From the NCBI GenBank assembly GCA_949388605.1, contig CASKJV010000019.1, forward strand, positions 1 to 36,005: a stretch of DNA of 36,005 nucleotides, written 5' to 3'. Positions 7,868-14,849 of this stretch are shown here, piece by piece. The notes under the pieces are model-generated. The model was given only the letters and a program-made list of their open reading frames with translations, was not told where the DNA came from and made no database searches. The translations under genes and the position numbers were made by a program. This DNA is from an uncultured Clostridia bacterium (lineage in GTDB: Bacteria; Bacillota; Clostridia; TANB77; CAG-508). The first letter of the stretch is position 1, and every line of letters begins with the position of its first letter.

Positions 7868-9172
7868 ATGGGAACAATTGCCAAAAGTTTACAACCTACA
7901 TTTGAAAATGTAACAAAAGAATTTATACCATATACTATGTATAAATTCTTATTAGATAAAGAATTACCAAACTTCAGATTTAAATTTTTAGAACCTGAAG
8001 CTATAGAATTTATAAAAAAAATTTTAAATGAAAATTCAAAAAAATATGAATCTTGCTATACAGATCCTAGCACCTTATATCAACGCAATAACATTGTATT
8101 AGAAAGTATTATGGAGCAAGACAACAATAATAGTGAAATGCCTGTAATGATAGTACATGATTATAAAACATTTTTTGAATTACTTAGACAATACTATGAA
8201 GAAAGTATAAAATTATTTTTTCAAAGAACAAATTTTTCTGCATTTACTACTTACGAGCAAAAAAATTGTTTTGAATTAATTTGGTTAAGGGCAACACCAG
8301 AAGATTTTAATCATCCCGAAGAATTTTTAAGAATAAGTGTAGCTATGTTAAAAGATAACACATTTTCTAAATACGATAAAGAAACTTATATAGGAAAACT
8401 TGATAGATTAGAAAATCACCAAATTTGTGTACAAAATAAATTAGCACACCAATGGGACGAAGCAGGCAGGGAATTTAGAATAAGAATTTATGATAAAAAA
8501 TATTATTATAATACTCAATTATTTAATAGACCTCATTATACTCTCCCTGTAATAAGATATGGAATTTATGAAAAAGACGGAAAAAAGATTTGTCATATTG
8601 GATCTATTCAAGATAAAAATTTCGAAGAAAATGGTGATAAAAATCTACATGACTCTATAAAATCAACTAGAGCTGATTTAAATAAAGGTAAATTGAGGCA
8701 TGAAAATTATAAAGAAAAAGTTGAACCAGCCAAAACTTTAGCGTTGAGTATATTTGTTAATTTTTTACATAAAGAAGGAATTACAGAAATTGAAGCTCCT
8801 GGAATGCTAGTACTAGATTATGAATATCATAAAAAAAGAGGTCAATCAATAAAAAACAAATGTGATTTACATTGGACAGAAGAAAAACAGAAAAGATATC
8901 CTGAATTATATCAAAAAGAACTTGAATTTGTAAAAATGAATTATCAAATGGAAGATACTATTAGTGAAATAAAAACAGAACGTTTAGTATATACTGTAAA
9001 ACGATTATTATCACATTATCCAAATGGAAGTATACATAGTTTTCCTGGTGATGTAGATAGTCTTTTACGCTTAACACTTCCTAAAATACGTAATAAAAAT
9101 GATATTAATGGAGATATTTTACAACAAATGTATTCTTTAGTTGATGATTTATATGTAAATCAGTCAAGATAA
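7868..9172 (+). CDS. Uncharacterised 434-residue soluble protein
   Basis: I do not recognise this family. The protein is soluble, with no signal peptide or membrane segment. An N-terminal helical part (1-130, including a Gln/Asn-rich linker EQDNNNSE) precedes a middle region with conserved-looking polar strings: KLAHQWDEAGREFRIRIYDK (about 190-209), RYGIYEKDGKKICHIGSIQD (about 224-243) and KVEPAKTLALSIFVNFL (about 279-295). The last third is charged and helical. The middle strings alternate like beta strands and include several His, Asp and Glu residues, so an enzyme is plausible, but no catalytic motif is identifiable. It has an AAGGAG site and is followed after 25 bases by a C26-type hydrolase with its own site, so the two are probably one operon ending at the terminator near 9925-9996. 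The pairing suggests a role around a gamma-glutamyl or amide substrate, which is inference. Confidence 0.85.
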   Translation: MGTIAKSLQPTFENVTKEFIPYTMYKFLLDKELPNFRFKFLEPEAIEFIKKILNENSKKYESCYTDPSTLYQRNNIVLESIMEQDNNNSEMPVMIVHDYKTFFELLRQYYEESIKLFFQRTNFSAFTTYEQKNCFELIWLRATPEDFNHPEEFLRISVAMLKDNTFSKYDKETYIGKLDRLENHQICVQNKLAHQWDEAGREFRIRIYDKKYYYNTQLFNRPHYTLPVIRYGIYEKDGKKICHIGSIQDKNFEENGDKNLHDSIKSTRADLNKGKLRHENYKEKVEPAKTLALSIFVNFLHKEGITEIEAPGMLVLDYEYHKKRGQSIKNKCDLHWTEEKQKRYPELYQKELEFVKMNYQMEDTISEIKTERLVYTVKRLLSHYPNGSIHSFPGDVDSLLRLTLPKIRNKNDINGDILQQMYSLVDDLYVNQSR

Positions 9173-9197
9173 TTATTATTATAAGGAGAAAATAAAT

Positions 9198-9866
9198 ATG
9201 ATATTAGCAATTACTTTAAGATATGATTTTTATGAAAATGATAAACATTTTAAAGAACGTTTTTACTTAAGCAAATGTTTTAAGGATATTTTTGAAAAAT
9301 TAAATATCTTACTATTACCTGTTGTATCAACAACAGAATTAAAAAAGTTAGTTAAAATATGTGATGGATTATTAGTAACAGGTAGAGCTATAGATATTAA
9401 TCCTAAATATTATAATGAAGAAACTACAAATGAAACAAATTTATCAGATACTTACAATAGTGAAGATGAACTAGATTTCACTCTTATTAAAGCTTTCCAT
9501 AAAGCAAATAAACCAATTCTTGGAATTTGTGCAGGAATTCAAGCTATAAATGTATGTTTTGGTGGAAGCTTGTATCAAAATATTGAAAATCACTCTAGTA
9601 AAAATAAAGAAAATGTAACTATGCATACAATTAATATTGAGCCAAATTCTTTTTTGGAAAAATGCTATAATACTAATCAAATAAATGTAAATTCTTTTCA
9701 TCATCAAGCAATCAAAAAAGTAGCAAATAACTTTAAAATTACAGCAACTAGTGATGACGGGATTATTGAAGCAATAGAATATAATAACATTGTTGGAGTT
9801 CAATGGCATCCTGAAAAATCATATGATATGGATTTTTTCAAAAAATATTTTGATATATATTTTTAA
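9198..9866 (+). CDS. Class I glutamine amidotransferase-like gamma-glutamyl hydrolase (peptidase C26 family)
   Basis: The 222-residue product has the alpha/beta fold of the PuuD/C26 group, which hydrolyses gamma-glutamyl amide bonds (for example gamma-Glu-GABA) or glutamine-like substrates. The nucleophile elbow is GICAG with Cys111, and the catalytic His-Glu pair is in QWHPEKS (His204, Glu206). The preceding CDGLLVTGRAIDINPKYY block corresponds to the family's oxyanion/substrate segment, normally GG.D..P. It lies 25 bases after the unknown 434-residue gene with a strong AAGGAGAAAA site. No polyamine catabolism genes are nearby, so the physiological substrate is open. The strong Rho-independent hairpin after it closes the operon. 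Confidence 0.85.
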   Translation: MILAITLRYDFYENDKHFKERFYLSKCFKDIFEKLNILLLPVVSTTELKKLVKICDGLLVTGRAIDINPKYYNEETTNETNLSDTYNSEDELDFTLIKAFHKANKPILGICAGIQAINVCFGGSLYQNIENHSSKNKENVTMHTINIEPNSFLEKCYNTNQINVNSFHHQAIKKVANNFKITATSDDGIIEAIEYNNIVGVQWHPEKSYDMDFFKKYFDIYF

Positions 9867-9924
9867 ATATCTTTATTAATCTTAACATACTTTATCCTAA
9901 ATAATATTAGGAGTATACTATACA

Positions 9925-9996
9925 GATGTCCCCCATGGAATAGTTGTAAAAATCATTCTTACCATTGGATATATTTTAATAGGGGATGTTTTTTTC
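9925..9996 (+). terminator. Rho-independent terminator of the 434-residue protein/C26 operon
   Basis: ATGTCCCCCAT (about 9926-9936) pairs with ATAGGGGATGT (about 9979-9989) with one C-A mismatch and two G-U pairs, and is followed by TTTTTTTCT. The loop is long (about 40 bases) and has its own weak pairing. Confidence 0.65.
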
Positions 9997-10024
9997 TAAA
10001 AATTAATATAAATTATAATTTTCC

Positions 10025-10065
10025 TTGATTTTTTATGTAAACAATGTTATACTATTAATATTGTT
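10025..10065 (+). promoter_or_regulatory. Sigma-A-type promoter with overlapping dyad, upstream of the zinc-ribbon protein gene
   Basis: TTGATT (10025-10030), a 17-base spacer and TATACT (10048-10053) make a good vegetative promoter. AACAATGTTA (10040-10049) and TAATATTGTT (10056-10065) form a 9-of-10 inverted repeat across the -10 box, a typical place for a repressor operator. Confidence 0.6.
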
Positions 10066-10094
10066 TTTAATAAAATATATTAGGAGGAATTTGC

Positions 10095-10313
10095 ATGAGG
10101 AACAATAAGATTCGGTATTGCAGACATTGTGCACAATACACAAAACAACTCTTTGTAGGAAAACCAGAATTAGATTCTGGGGATAAATTTATGCTGACTT
10201 GCGGAGTCGTTTTAACTGGAGGTTTATTATTACCTTTTTTACCTTTTATGGATGAGCGCCCAAAGTTCTGGGAATGTTCTAGATGTCATCAAATAATTAA
10301 AAGTAATAAATAG
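10095..10313 (+). CDS. 72-residue zinc-ribbon protein with one membrane segment
   Basis: Two CxxC pairs, Cys9-Cys12 (YCRHC) and Cys61-Cys64 (ECSRC), bracket the protein and would form one zinc ribbon. Between them lies a hydrophobic segment (about residues 33-51, MLTCGVVLTGGLLLPFLPFM). The arrangement puts both half-sites on the same side of a membrane hairpin, or else folds the hydrophobic part as a core. No family name can be given. The TAGGAGG site is strong, the promoter upstream is good and the gene is followed by a perfect terminator, so it is a well-formed single-gene unit. The dyad over its -10 box suggests it is repressed under some condition. Confidence 0.8.
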   Translation: MRNNKIRYCRHCAQYTKQLFVGKPELDSGDKFMLTCGVVLTGGLLLPFLPFMDERPKFWECSRCHQIIKSNK

Positions 10314-10345
10314 TTTCTTCTACATGCATATTAGTATTTATACAT

Positions 10346-10385
10346 AAAACAAAGGCATTATCAAAATTGATAATGCCTTTGTTTT
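10346..10385. terminator. Perfect bidirectional terminator hairpin
   Basis: AAAACAAAGGCATTATC and GATAATGCCTTTGTTTT pair over 17 bases around a 6-base loop. It lies between the zinc-ribbon gene (+) and the end of rplM-rpsI (-). Confidence 0.85.
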
Positions 10386-10465
10386 ATATTATAAGAAATA
10401 TCACGTGACATGCAACATGAGATTTATGTAAGTATATTCTGTGTGACTTCAAAAAGCAAGAAATA

Positions 10466-10506
10466 TTAAAGAAGAAAAGCAGTAATCTAAATAGATTACC
10501 GCTTTG
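10466..10506 (-). terminator. Terminator of the rplM-rpsI operon
   Basis: On the minus strand AAAGCGGTAATCT pairs with AGATTACTGCTTT (one G-U), followed by TTCTTCTTT. It lies about 45 bases after the rpsI stop codon. Confidence 0.8.
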
Positions 10507-10547
10507 TATATAGGCTTCCAGCCTTCTCTGCCCAAATAGGCTTGTAA

Positions 10548-10952
10548 TTATCTTTTTGAGAATTGTGGAGCTTTTCTAGCTTTTTTAAGACCGTATTTTT
10601 TTCTTTCTTTCATTCTTGGATCTCTTGTTAAGAATCCGTTTGATTTTAAAGCTGGTCTAAATTCATCATTAGCTTTTAATAAAGCTCTTGAAATTCCATG
10701 TCTAATAGCTCCTGCTTGACCTGTTAATCCACCACCAATAACTTTAATTATAACATCATATTTTCCAATAGTGTTTGTTACAGCAAATGGTTGGTTAACT
10801 ATAACTTTTAATATTTCAGATCCGAAATATTCATCTAATTTTTTTCCATTAACAACTATTTCACCTTTACCTGCCATTAATCTAACTCTAGCTATTGATT
10901 CTTTTCTTCTACCTGTTCCTTGGAATACTATATTTTCTGTTTTCTTTGCCAT
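10548..10952 (-). CDS. rpsI: 30S ribosomal protein S9
   Basis: S9 is a small-subunit protein whose basic C-terminal tail reaches the P-site tRNA. The 134 residues include [21 protein letters not shown] near the start, the [23 protein letters not shown] block and the canonical end [18 protein letters not shown]. It is downstream of rplM with one base between stop and start, the conserved L13-S9 operon. The ribosome binding site GGGAGG overlaps the end of rplM, so the two are probably translationally coupled. Confidence 0.98.
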   Translation of the reverse strand: MAKKTENIVFQGTGRRKESIARVRLMAGKGEIVVNGKKLDEYFGSEILKVIVNQPFAVTNTIGKYDVIIKVIGGGLTGQAGAIRHGISRALLKANDEFRPALKSNGFLTRDPRMKERKKYGLKKARKAPQFSKR

Positions 10953-10953
10953 A

Positions 10954-11391
10954 TTATTTTACCTCCCAAACTTCTGGTTTTTGAGCTGCATTTTCATGTT
11001 CGCTACCTGCATATACTCTTAACTTTTTAACCATTTTGTTTCCTAATCTTGTATGAGGAAGCATTCCTTTTATAGCTAAGAACATAGCTTTTTCAGGAGT
11101 TTTGTCCATCATAACTCTAGCTGATGTTTCTTTCATTCCTCCAATATATCCTGAATGATGTCTATATACTTTTTGATCTAATTTATGACCTGTTAAAACA
11201 GCATCTTTACAATTTATAACTATTACATAATCACCTGTATCTTGGTTTGGTGTATATGTTGGTTTGTGTTTTCCTCTTAATAGTCTAGCTGCTTCAGTAG
11301 CTACTCTACCTAAAGATTTATCTGCAGCATCGATTATATACCATTTTCTTTCGATTTCGCCAGCTTTTGGGCTATATGTAGTATTATTCAT
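10954..11391 (-). CDS. rplM: 50S ribosomal protein L13
   Basis: L13 is an early-assembly large-subunit protein. The sequence shows [53 protein letters not shown] and [23 protein letters not shown] start it at ATG 11391 ([11 protein letters not shown]), 145 residues, because a GGAGGG site lies 10 bases upstream; the ATG at 11409 overlaps that same site and would add six residues that family members lack. A sigma-A promoter (11527-11555) and a hairpin leader precede it, so autoregulation through an L13 leader is likely. rpsI follows. Confidence 0.97.
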   Translation of the reverse strand: MNNTTYSPKAGEIERKWYIIDAADKSLGRVATEAARLLRGKHKPTYTPNQDTGDYVIVINCKDAVLTGHKLDQKVYRHHSGYIGGMKETSARVMMDKTPEKAMFLAIKGMLPHTRLGNKMVKKLRVYAGSEHENAAQKPEVWEVK

Positions 11392-11461
11392 GGTACTAAT
11401 ACCCTCCATTTCAAATTTTAAAATATTTTAATCTCTTATGCAATTAGATAAAATTTCTTTG

Positions 11462-11496
11462 TTAATAACCACCGGGGAGAAGTTATTGTACAAACA
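11462..11496 (-). promoter_or_regulatory. Putative L13 leader hairpin
   Basis: On the minus strand AATAAC pairs with GTTATT around a GC-rich loop (TTCTCCCCGGTG), an unusual GC island in AT-rich DNA, about 25-60 bases after the predicted transcription start and 70 bases before rplM. L13 leaders are known in Firmicutes; I assign this by position and the CCCCGGTGG core, from memory of the family. Confidence 0.45.
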
Positions 11497-11526
11497 ATTT
11501 TATACCATTACACATAATGCTTAATT

Positions 11527-11555
11527 ATTTTAATATAAATACAATTAAAAGTCAA
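11527..11555 (-). promoter_or_regulatory. Sigma-A promoter of rplM-rpsI
   Basis: On the minus strand TTGACT (11550-11555), a 17-base spacer and TAAAAT (11527-11532). It precedes the leader hairpin at a proper distance. From here to 11712 I see nothing else. Confidence 0.7.
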
Positions 11556-11712
11556 GCATTCTAAGGATTTTTTTAGAAATTTGACAAATTTTATTTAAAT
11601 TTCCATTTCAGTATAAAAAACTTAAATAAATCTAATAGATTAAATATTTTTAAATCATACTTAATTAACTATACAATTTACATATTATTTTTTATAAATA
11701 ATTTATACTTTT

Positions 11713-11838
11713 CTACCCAAATATTTTTTTCAGAAAATTTTTTATTTTTTCAAATATATTTTTATTTACTACTTGCAAAGAATTTTCTTCTTCATTTTTT
11801 AATTCTATTTTTTCTTCTTTGCTTTCCTTATTAGGCAT
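11713..11838 (-). CDS. Possible 41-residue charged peptide
   Basis: An open frame from ATG 11838 encodes MPNKESKEEKIELKNEEENS followed by a short linker and an amphipathic, basic C-terminal helix ending in FEKIKNFLKKIFG. The ribosome binding site is weak (AGAAAG about 10 bases away) and no promoter or terminator is obvious. The tail resembles the basic amphipathic ends of membrane-associated or PSM-like peptides, or the decayed end of a longer protein. It sits alone in the 650-base gap between rplM and the GH30 gene. Low confidence that it is expressed. Confidence 0.3.
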   Translation of the reverse strand: MPNKESKEEKIELKNEEENSLQVVNKNIFEKIKNFLKKIFG

Positions 11839-11999
11839 TGGTATAATTATCTTTCTAAATTATCTATTGTTAAAAATAAAAAATTTTTATTAGATTTTAA
11901 GAATTTTTTAATATTCATTATTAATATTTTATAATATAATATTATTAGAAAATCTTTGCTTTATGTTATTAGTTATATACATATTTAAATATAATATAT

Positions 12000-12026
12000 A
12001 ATTTTACTCATAAGATGAGTAAAATT
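12000..12026 (+). promoter_or_regulatory. Perfect 12-bp inverted repeat directly before the GH30 ribosome binding site
   Basis: AATTTTACTCAT-AAG-ATGAGTAAAATT pairs perfectly and ends 4 bases before AAGGAG. With no T tract it is not a terminator. It could be an operator for a sugar-responsive repressor or a 5' mRNA hairpin that tunes translation. Confidence 0.6.
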
Positions 12027-12040
12027 AATAAGGAGAATTT

Positions 12041-13366
12041 ATGGAAATTACAAAATTTGAAACAAATTACAAAAGAAAATTATTTTTTAATAAGTCAAAA
12101 GTAAAATCAAAAAAATATGAAAATAAAATTGAATTTCAAGTTATAAATATATATCCTGAAATTACATATCAAACCATAATTGGTTTCGGTGGTGCTTTTA
12201 CTGAAGCTACCGGATATGCTTTAAAACAATTACCAGTTGAAAAACAAAGTAATTTATTATATGATTATTTTTCAAAGGACGGATTAAATTATAATATGGG
12301 TAGACTTCCCATTGGAAGTTCAGATTTTTCTCCAAAATCCTATTCATATTCTTATAAAGAAGATTTATCAGATTTTAGCATAGATAAAGACAAAGAATAT
12401 ATTATCCCAACTATAAAATCTGCACAAGAAATTAATCCTAATATACTTTTTGTGTCATCACCATGGAGTCCTCCAAAGTTTATGAAAACTAACAAAATGT
12501 TAACTTTAGGTGGAAAACTTCAAGAAAAATATAGGCAAACTTGGGCAAAATATTTTGTTAAATATATAAAATCTTATAATAACGAAGGAATTGATATAAA
12601 ATACATAACAGTTCAAAACGAGCCAAATGCTACACAAATATGGGAATCATGTTTATATACTCCTCAGCAAGAAGCTGATTTTGCAATAAATTATCTTTTT
12701 CCTGCTCTTCGTCAAAATAATATTAACTCAAAAATCTTAATATGGGATCATAATAAAGAAAAATTACTTACTCGAAGTAAATCGGAACTAACTAATAATA
12801 GAGCATTAGAAGCAATTTCAGGAATTGCTTATCATTATTATACAGGTGATCATTTTGAAAATATTCAATTAACACATGAAGCATTTCCTGGAAAACTTTT
12901 AATACATACAGAAGGTTGTACTGGATATTCAAAATTTAATCCTAATGATGAAGTTCATAATGGTGAGATATATGGTCATGATATTTTAGGAGATCTAAAT
13001 GCTGGTGCCAATGCATATATTGATTGGAATTTAGTATTAGATAATAAAGGTGGTCCAAACCATAAATTAAATTATTGTAATAGTCCTATTATGATAAATA
13101 AAGATGGTTCTAATTATATAAAAAATCTAACTTACTACTATATAAAACACTTTAGCAATATAATTATGCCAGGCACGAAAAGAATTGGTTTTAGCAAATA
13201 CACTTCTGATATTGAAGTTACAAGTTTTAAAAATCCTGATAGCAGTATTGCTATTGTTCTAATGAATAGAAATAATTTTAGTAAAGAATATACTATTTGT
13301 TTAGGTGATATATCAATTCACGATAATTTGGATAGTCATGCAATTGTGAGTTATTTGATAAAATAG
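12041..13366 (+). CDS. Glycoside hydrolase family 30 enzyme (glucosylceramidase / beta-1,6-glucanase type), cytoplasmic
   Basis: GH30 enzymes are retaining (beta/alpha)8-barrel hydrolases with a fused beta-sandwich. The 441-residue product begins the catalytic region with GFGGAFTEATGYAL (about 48-61) and YNMGRLPIGSSDFS. The acid/base is Glu194 in VQNEPNA and the nucleophile Glu291 in IHTEGCTG; SSPWSPPKFMKT (139-150) and WNLVLDNKGGPNH are also typical of the GH30_1 group. There is no signal peptide, so it should act inside the cell on imported beta-glucosides rather than on extracellular polymers. No sugar transporter is adjacent. The perfect dyad at 12000-12026 sits between promoter and start and suggests local control. 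A terminator follows. Exact substrate is not readable. Confidence 0.9.
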   Translation: MEITKFETNYKRKLFFNKSKVKSKKYENKIEFQVINIYPEITYQTIIGFGGAFTEATGYALKQLPVEKQSNLLYDYFSKDGLNYNMGRLPIGSSDFSPKSYSYSYKEDLSDFSIDKDKEYIIPTIKSAQEINPNILFVSSPWSPPKFMKTNKMLTLGGKLQEKYRQTWAKYFVKYIKSYNNEGIDIKYITVQNEPNATQIWESCLYTPQQEADFAINYLFPALRQNNINSKILIWDHNKEKLLTRSKSELTNNRALEAISGIAYHYYTGDHFENIQLTHEAFPGKLLIHTEGCTGYSKFNPNDEVHNGEIYGHDILGDLNAGANAYIDWNLVLDNKGGPNHKLNYCNSPIMINKDGSNYIKNLTYYYIKHFSNIIMPGTKRIGFSKYTSDIEVTSFKNPDSSIAIVLMNRNNFSKEYTICLGDISIHDNLDSHAIVSYLIK

Positions 13367-13390
13367 TTCCATATAAACTTCGAGTAGCTG

Positions 13391-13477
13391 TAAAAAGTAT
13401 TATTATTGTAAATTATAACAATAAAAATCATTGAAAATACGTATGTAAATTCAATGATTTTTTAGTTTTTTACAGCC
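13391..13477. terminator. Nested bidirectional terminator hairpins
   Basis: The inner hairpin AAAATCATTGAA (13424-13435) / TTCAATGATTTT (13450-13461) runs into TTTTTT on the + strand. Outer arms CTGTAAAAAGT and AGTTTTTTACAG can also pair. It separates the convergent GH30 (+) and superoxide dismutase (-) genes. Confidence 0.75.
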
Positions 13478-13490
13478 TCTCAATTTAGTT

Positions 13491-14090
13491 TTAACAGAAA
13501 TTAATTTCTAAAAATCTTTTATTAACCTCTTCCCAATTAATTATATTCCAGAAAGCAGATATATAATCTGGTCTTTTGGTTTTATATTGTAAATAGTAAG
13601 AATGTTCCCACATATCTAATACTAATAATGGTTTACATCCCCATAAAGTTAAATTTTGATGTTTTTCACATTGCAATATTTCTAATTTATTAAAACTAGG
13701 TACCCAAACTAATAAACACCAACCAGAAGCTTCTACTCCCGCGGCTGCTTCTGAAAATTGTCTTTTAAAACTTTCAAAACTTCCAAAGTCTTCTACTATT
13801 TTTTGTACAAGTTTACAATCAACTCTTGTTATATATTTTGCTGGTTGCATATTTTGAAAAAACATTTCATGTAGTATAGCGCCAGAACCTTGAAAAGATA
13901 ATTCCTTCTCTAAGCACTTTATATTTTTAAAGTCATTTCTGACTCTTGCTGTTTCTAAATTACCTAATACTGTATTTGTTTTGTCAACATATCCTTTATA
14001 TAAAATATTATAATGCAAGTCTAAAGTTTCTTTTGAATAAAAAGGTTCCAAAGCATCTAAGCTATATGGAAGTTCTATCATTTTTATCAT
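13491..14090 (-). CDS. Fe/Mn-family superoxide dismutase with altered second shell
   Basis: The 199-residue protein is a Fe/Mn superoxide dismutase, which dismutates superoxide to oxygen and peroxide. All four metal ligands are present at family positions: His26 (LHY), His74 (AILHEMFF), Asp159 and His163 (LDMWEHSYY). Tyr34 and the RPDYISAFWNIINWEEV block are normal. Gln145 in the CEKHQN segment with Gly70 before His74 points to the Mn type. Oddly, the usual HH at positions 30-31 is Leu30-Tyr31, so the His30 gateway residue is missing. In clostridia one such enzyme is a spore-coat component; the nearby sporulation genes make that possible here but not shown. The GGAGG site is strong. It ends at the shared terminator. 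Confidence 0.9.
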   Translation of the reverse strand: MIKMIELPYSLDALEPFYSKETLDLHYNILYKGYVDKTNTVLGNLETARVRNDFKNIKCLEKELSFQGSGAILHEMFFQNMQPAKYITRVDCKLVQKIVEDFGSFESFKRQFSEAAAGVEASGWCLLVWVPSFNKLEILQCEKHQNLTLWGCKPLLVLDMWEHSYYLQYKTKRPDYISAFWNIINWEEVNKRFLEINFC

Positions 14091-14116
14091 AAATTCCTCC
14101 TAACAATTTTTATTTA

Positions 14117-14140
14117 ATTTTATGAAAAAATTCATAAAAT
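14117..14140 (-). promoter_or_regulatory. 10-bp inverted repeat just upstream of the superoxide dismutase gene
   Basis: ATTTTATGAA-AAAA-TTCATAAAAT lies 27-50 bases before the start codon. Position and symmetry fit an operator or a 5' mRNA hairpin; AT-rich chance is not excluded. Confidence 0.4.
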
Positions 14141-14234
14141 ATGAAAGTGAGAAATTTTCAATTTATATAATGCTTATTTTCTTTAAACCTTAATTTTCTA
14201 TATTTTTTAATTTTACTATAATAAAATCTTATAT

Positions 14235-14606
14235 TTATTTTAATAACTCTAGTAAATCTTTATAATTACCTCTTATAATTTCTTTAGTAACTTCTTTGCC
14301 TTTTTCTTTAAGAATTCTATAAACTCCAATTCTATACAATCTGTATCTTAAATTCATTAAGACTTGTAGACCTGCATCTTCAAAATTCTCGTCTAATATT
14401 ATATTATTTTCACGTTCTAAATTCACAAAAAATGCTATTTCAATTGAATATTTAGATTCAAGTTCTACAACAAGCTCTTTATCATAAAATTTATTATCTA
14501 TCATATCTTGAACTGTATTTATATCTTTTATAATATCTTCCATATCTTTAACATATTTATATTTTTTAAAACAATCAATTAATTCCTGCATTCCCTCTTC
14601 TTTCAT
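14235..14606 (-). CDS. Uncharacterised 123-residue helical protein
   Basis: The protein is predicted to be almost entirely alpha-helical, acidic in the first half (KDMEDIIKDINTVQDMIDNK) and basic near the end (LRYRLYRIGVYRILKEKGKE). It has one Cys and no membrane segment or signal peptide. I recognise no family. The site TTAGGAGG before the ATG is strong, so it is a real gene. It is separated from the superoxide dismutase gene by 144 bases including an inverted repeat, so co-transcription is possible but not certain. No function can be suggested. Confidence 0.7.
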   Translation of the reverse strand: MKEEGMQELIDCFKKYKYVKDMEDIIKDINTVQDMIDNKFYDKELVVELESKYSIEIAFFVNLERENNIILDENFEDAGLQVLMNLRYRLYRIGVYRILKEKGKEVTKEIIRGNYKDLLELLK

Positions 14607-14700
14607 AATTTCCTCCTAAATATCTTTTTTACTATATATCTGTATTGTGTCTGAATTTTGGAAAATAATACATATACTTTATTAATATTTATTAATTAGC

Positions 14701-14740
14701 TATAACTCTATTTCTAAATCTATTCATTATCAGAGTTATA
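14701..14740. repeat. 9-bp inverted repeat in the divergent region upstream of the flippase gene
   Basis: TATAACTCT (14701-14709) and AGAGTTATA (14732-14740) pair across a 22-base loop, between the divergently transcribed 123-residue protein gene (-) and the SpoVB-like gene (+). It may be a regulatory dyad serving either promoter. Confidence 0.35.
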
Positions 14741-14849
14741 TTATTCTCACATTACAAAGTTTTTTATCGCTTTCATTTAATTATATTTATTTTTCATTTT
14801 TCTAAAATTCGTTCATATAATCAATAATAAAACTAAAAAAGGTGGCTAT

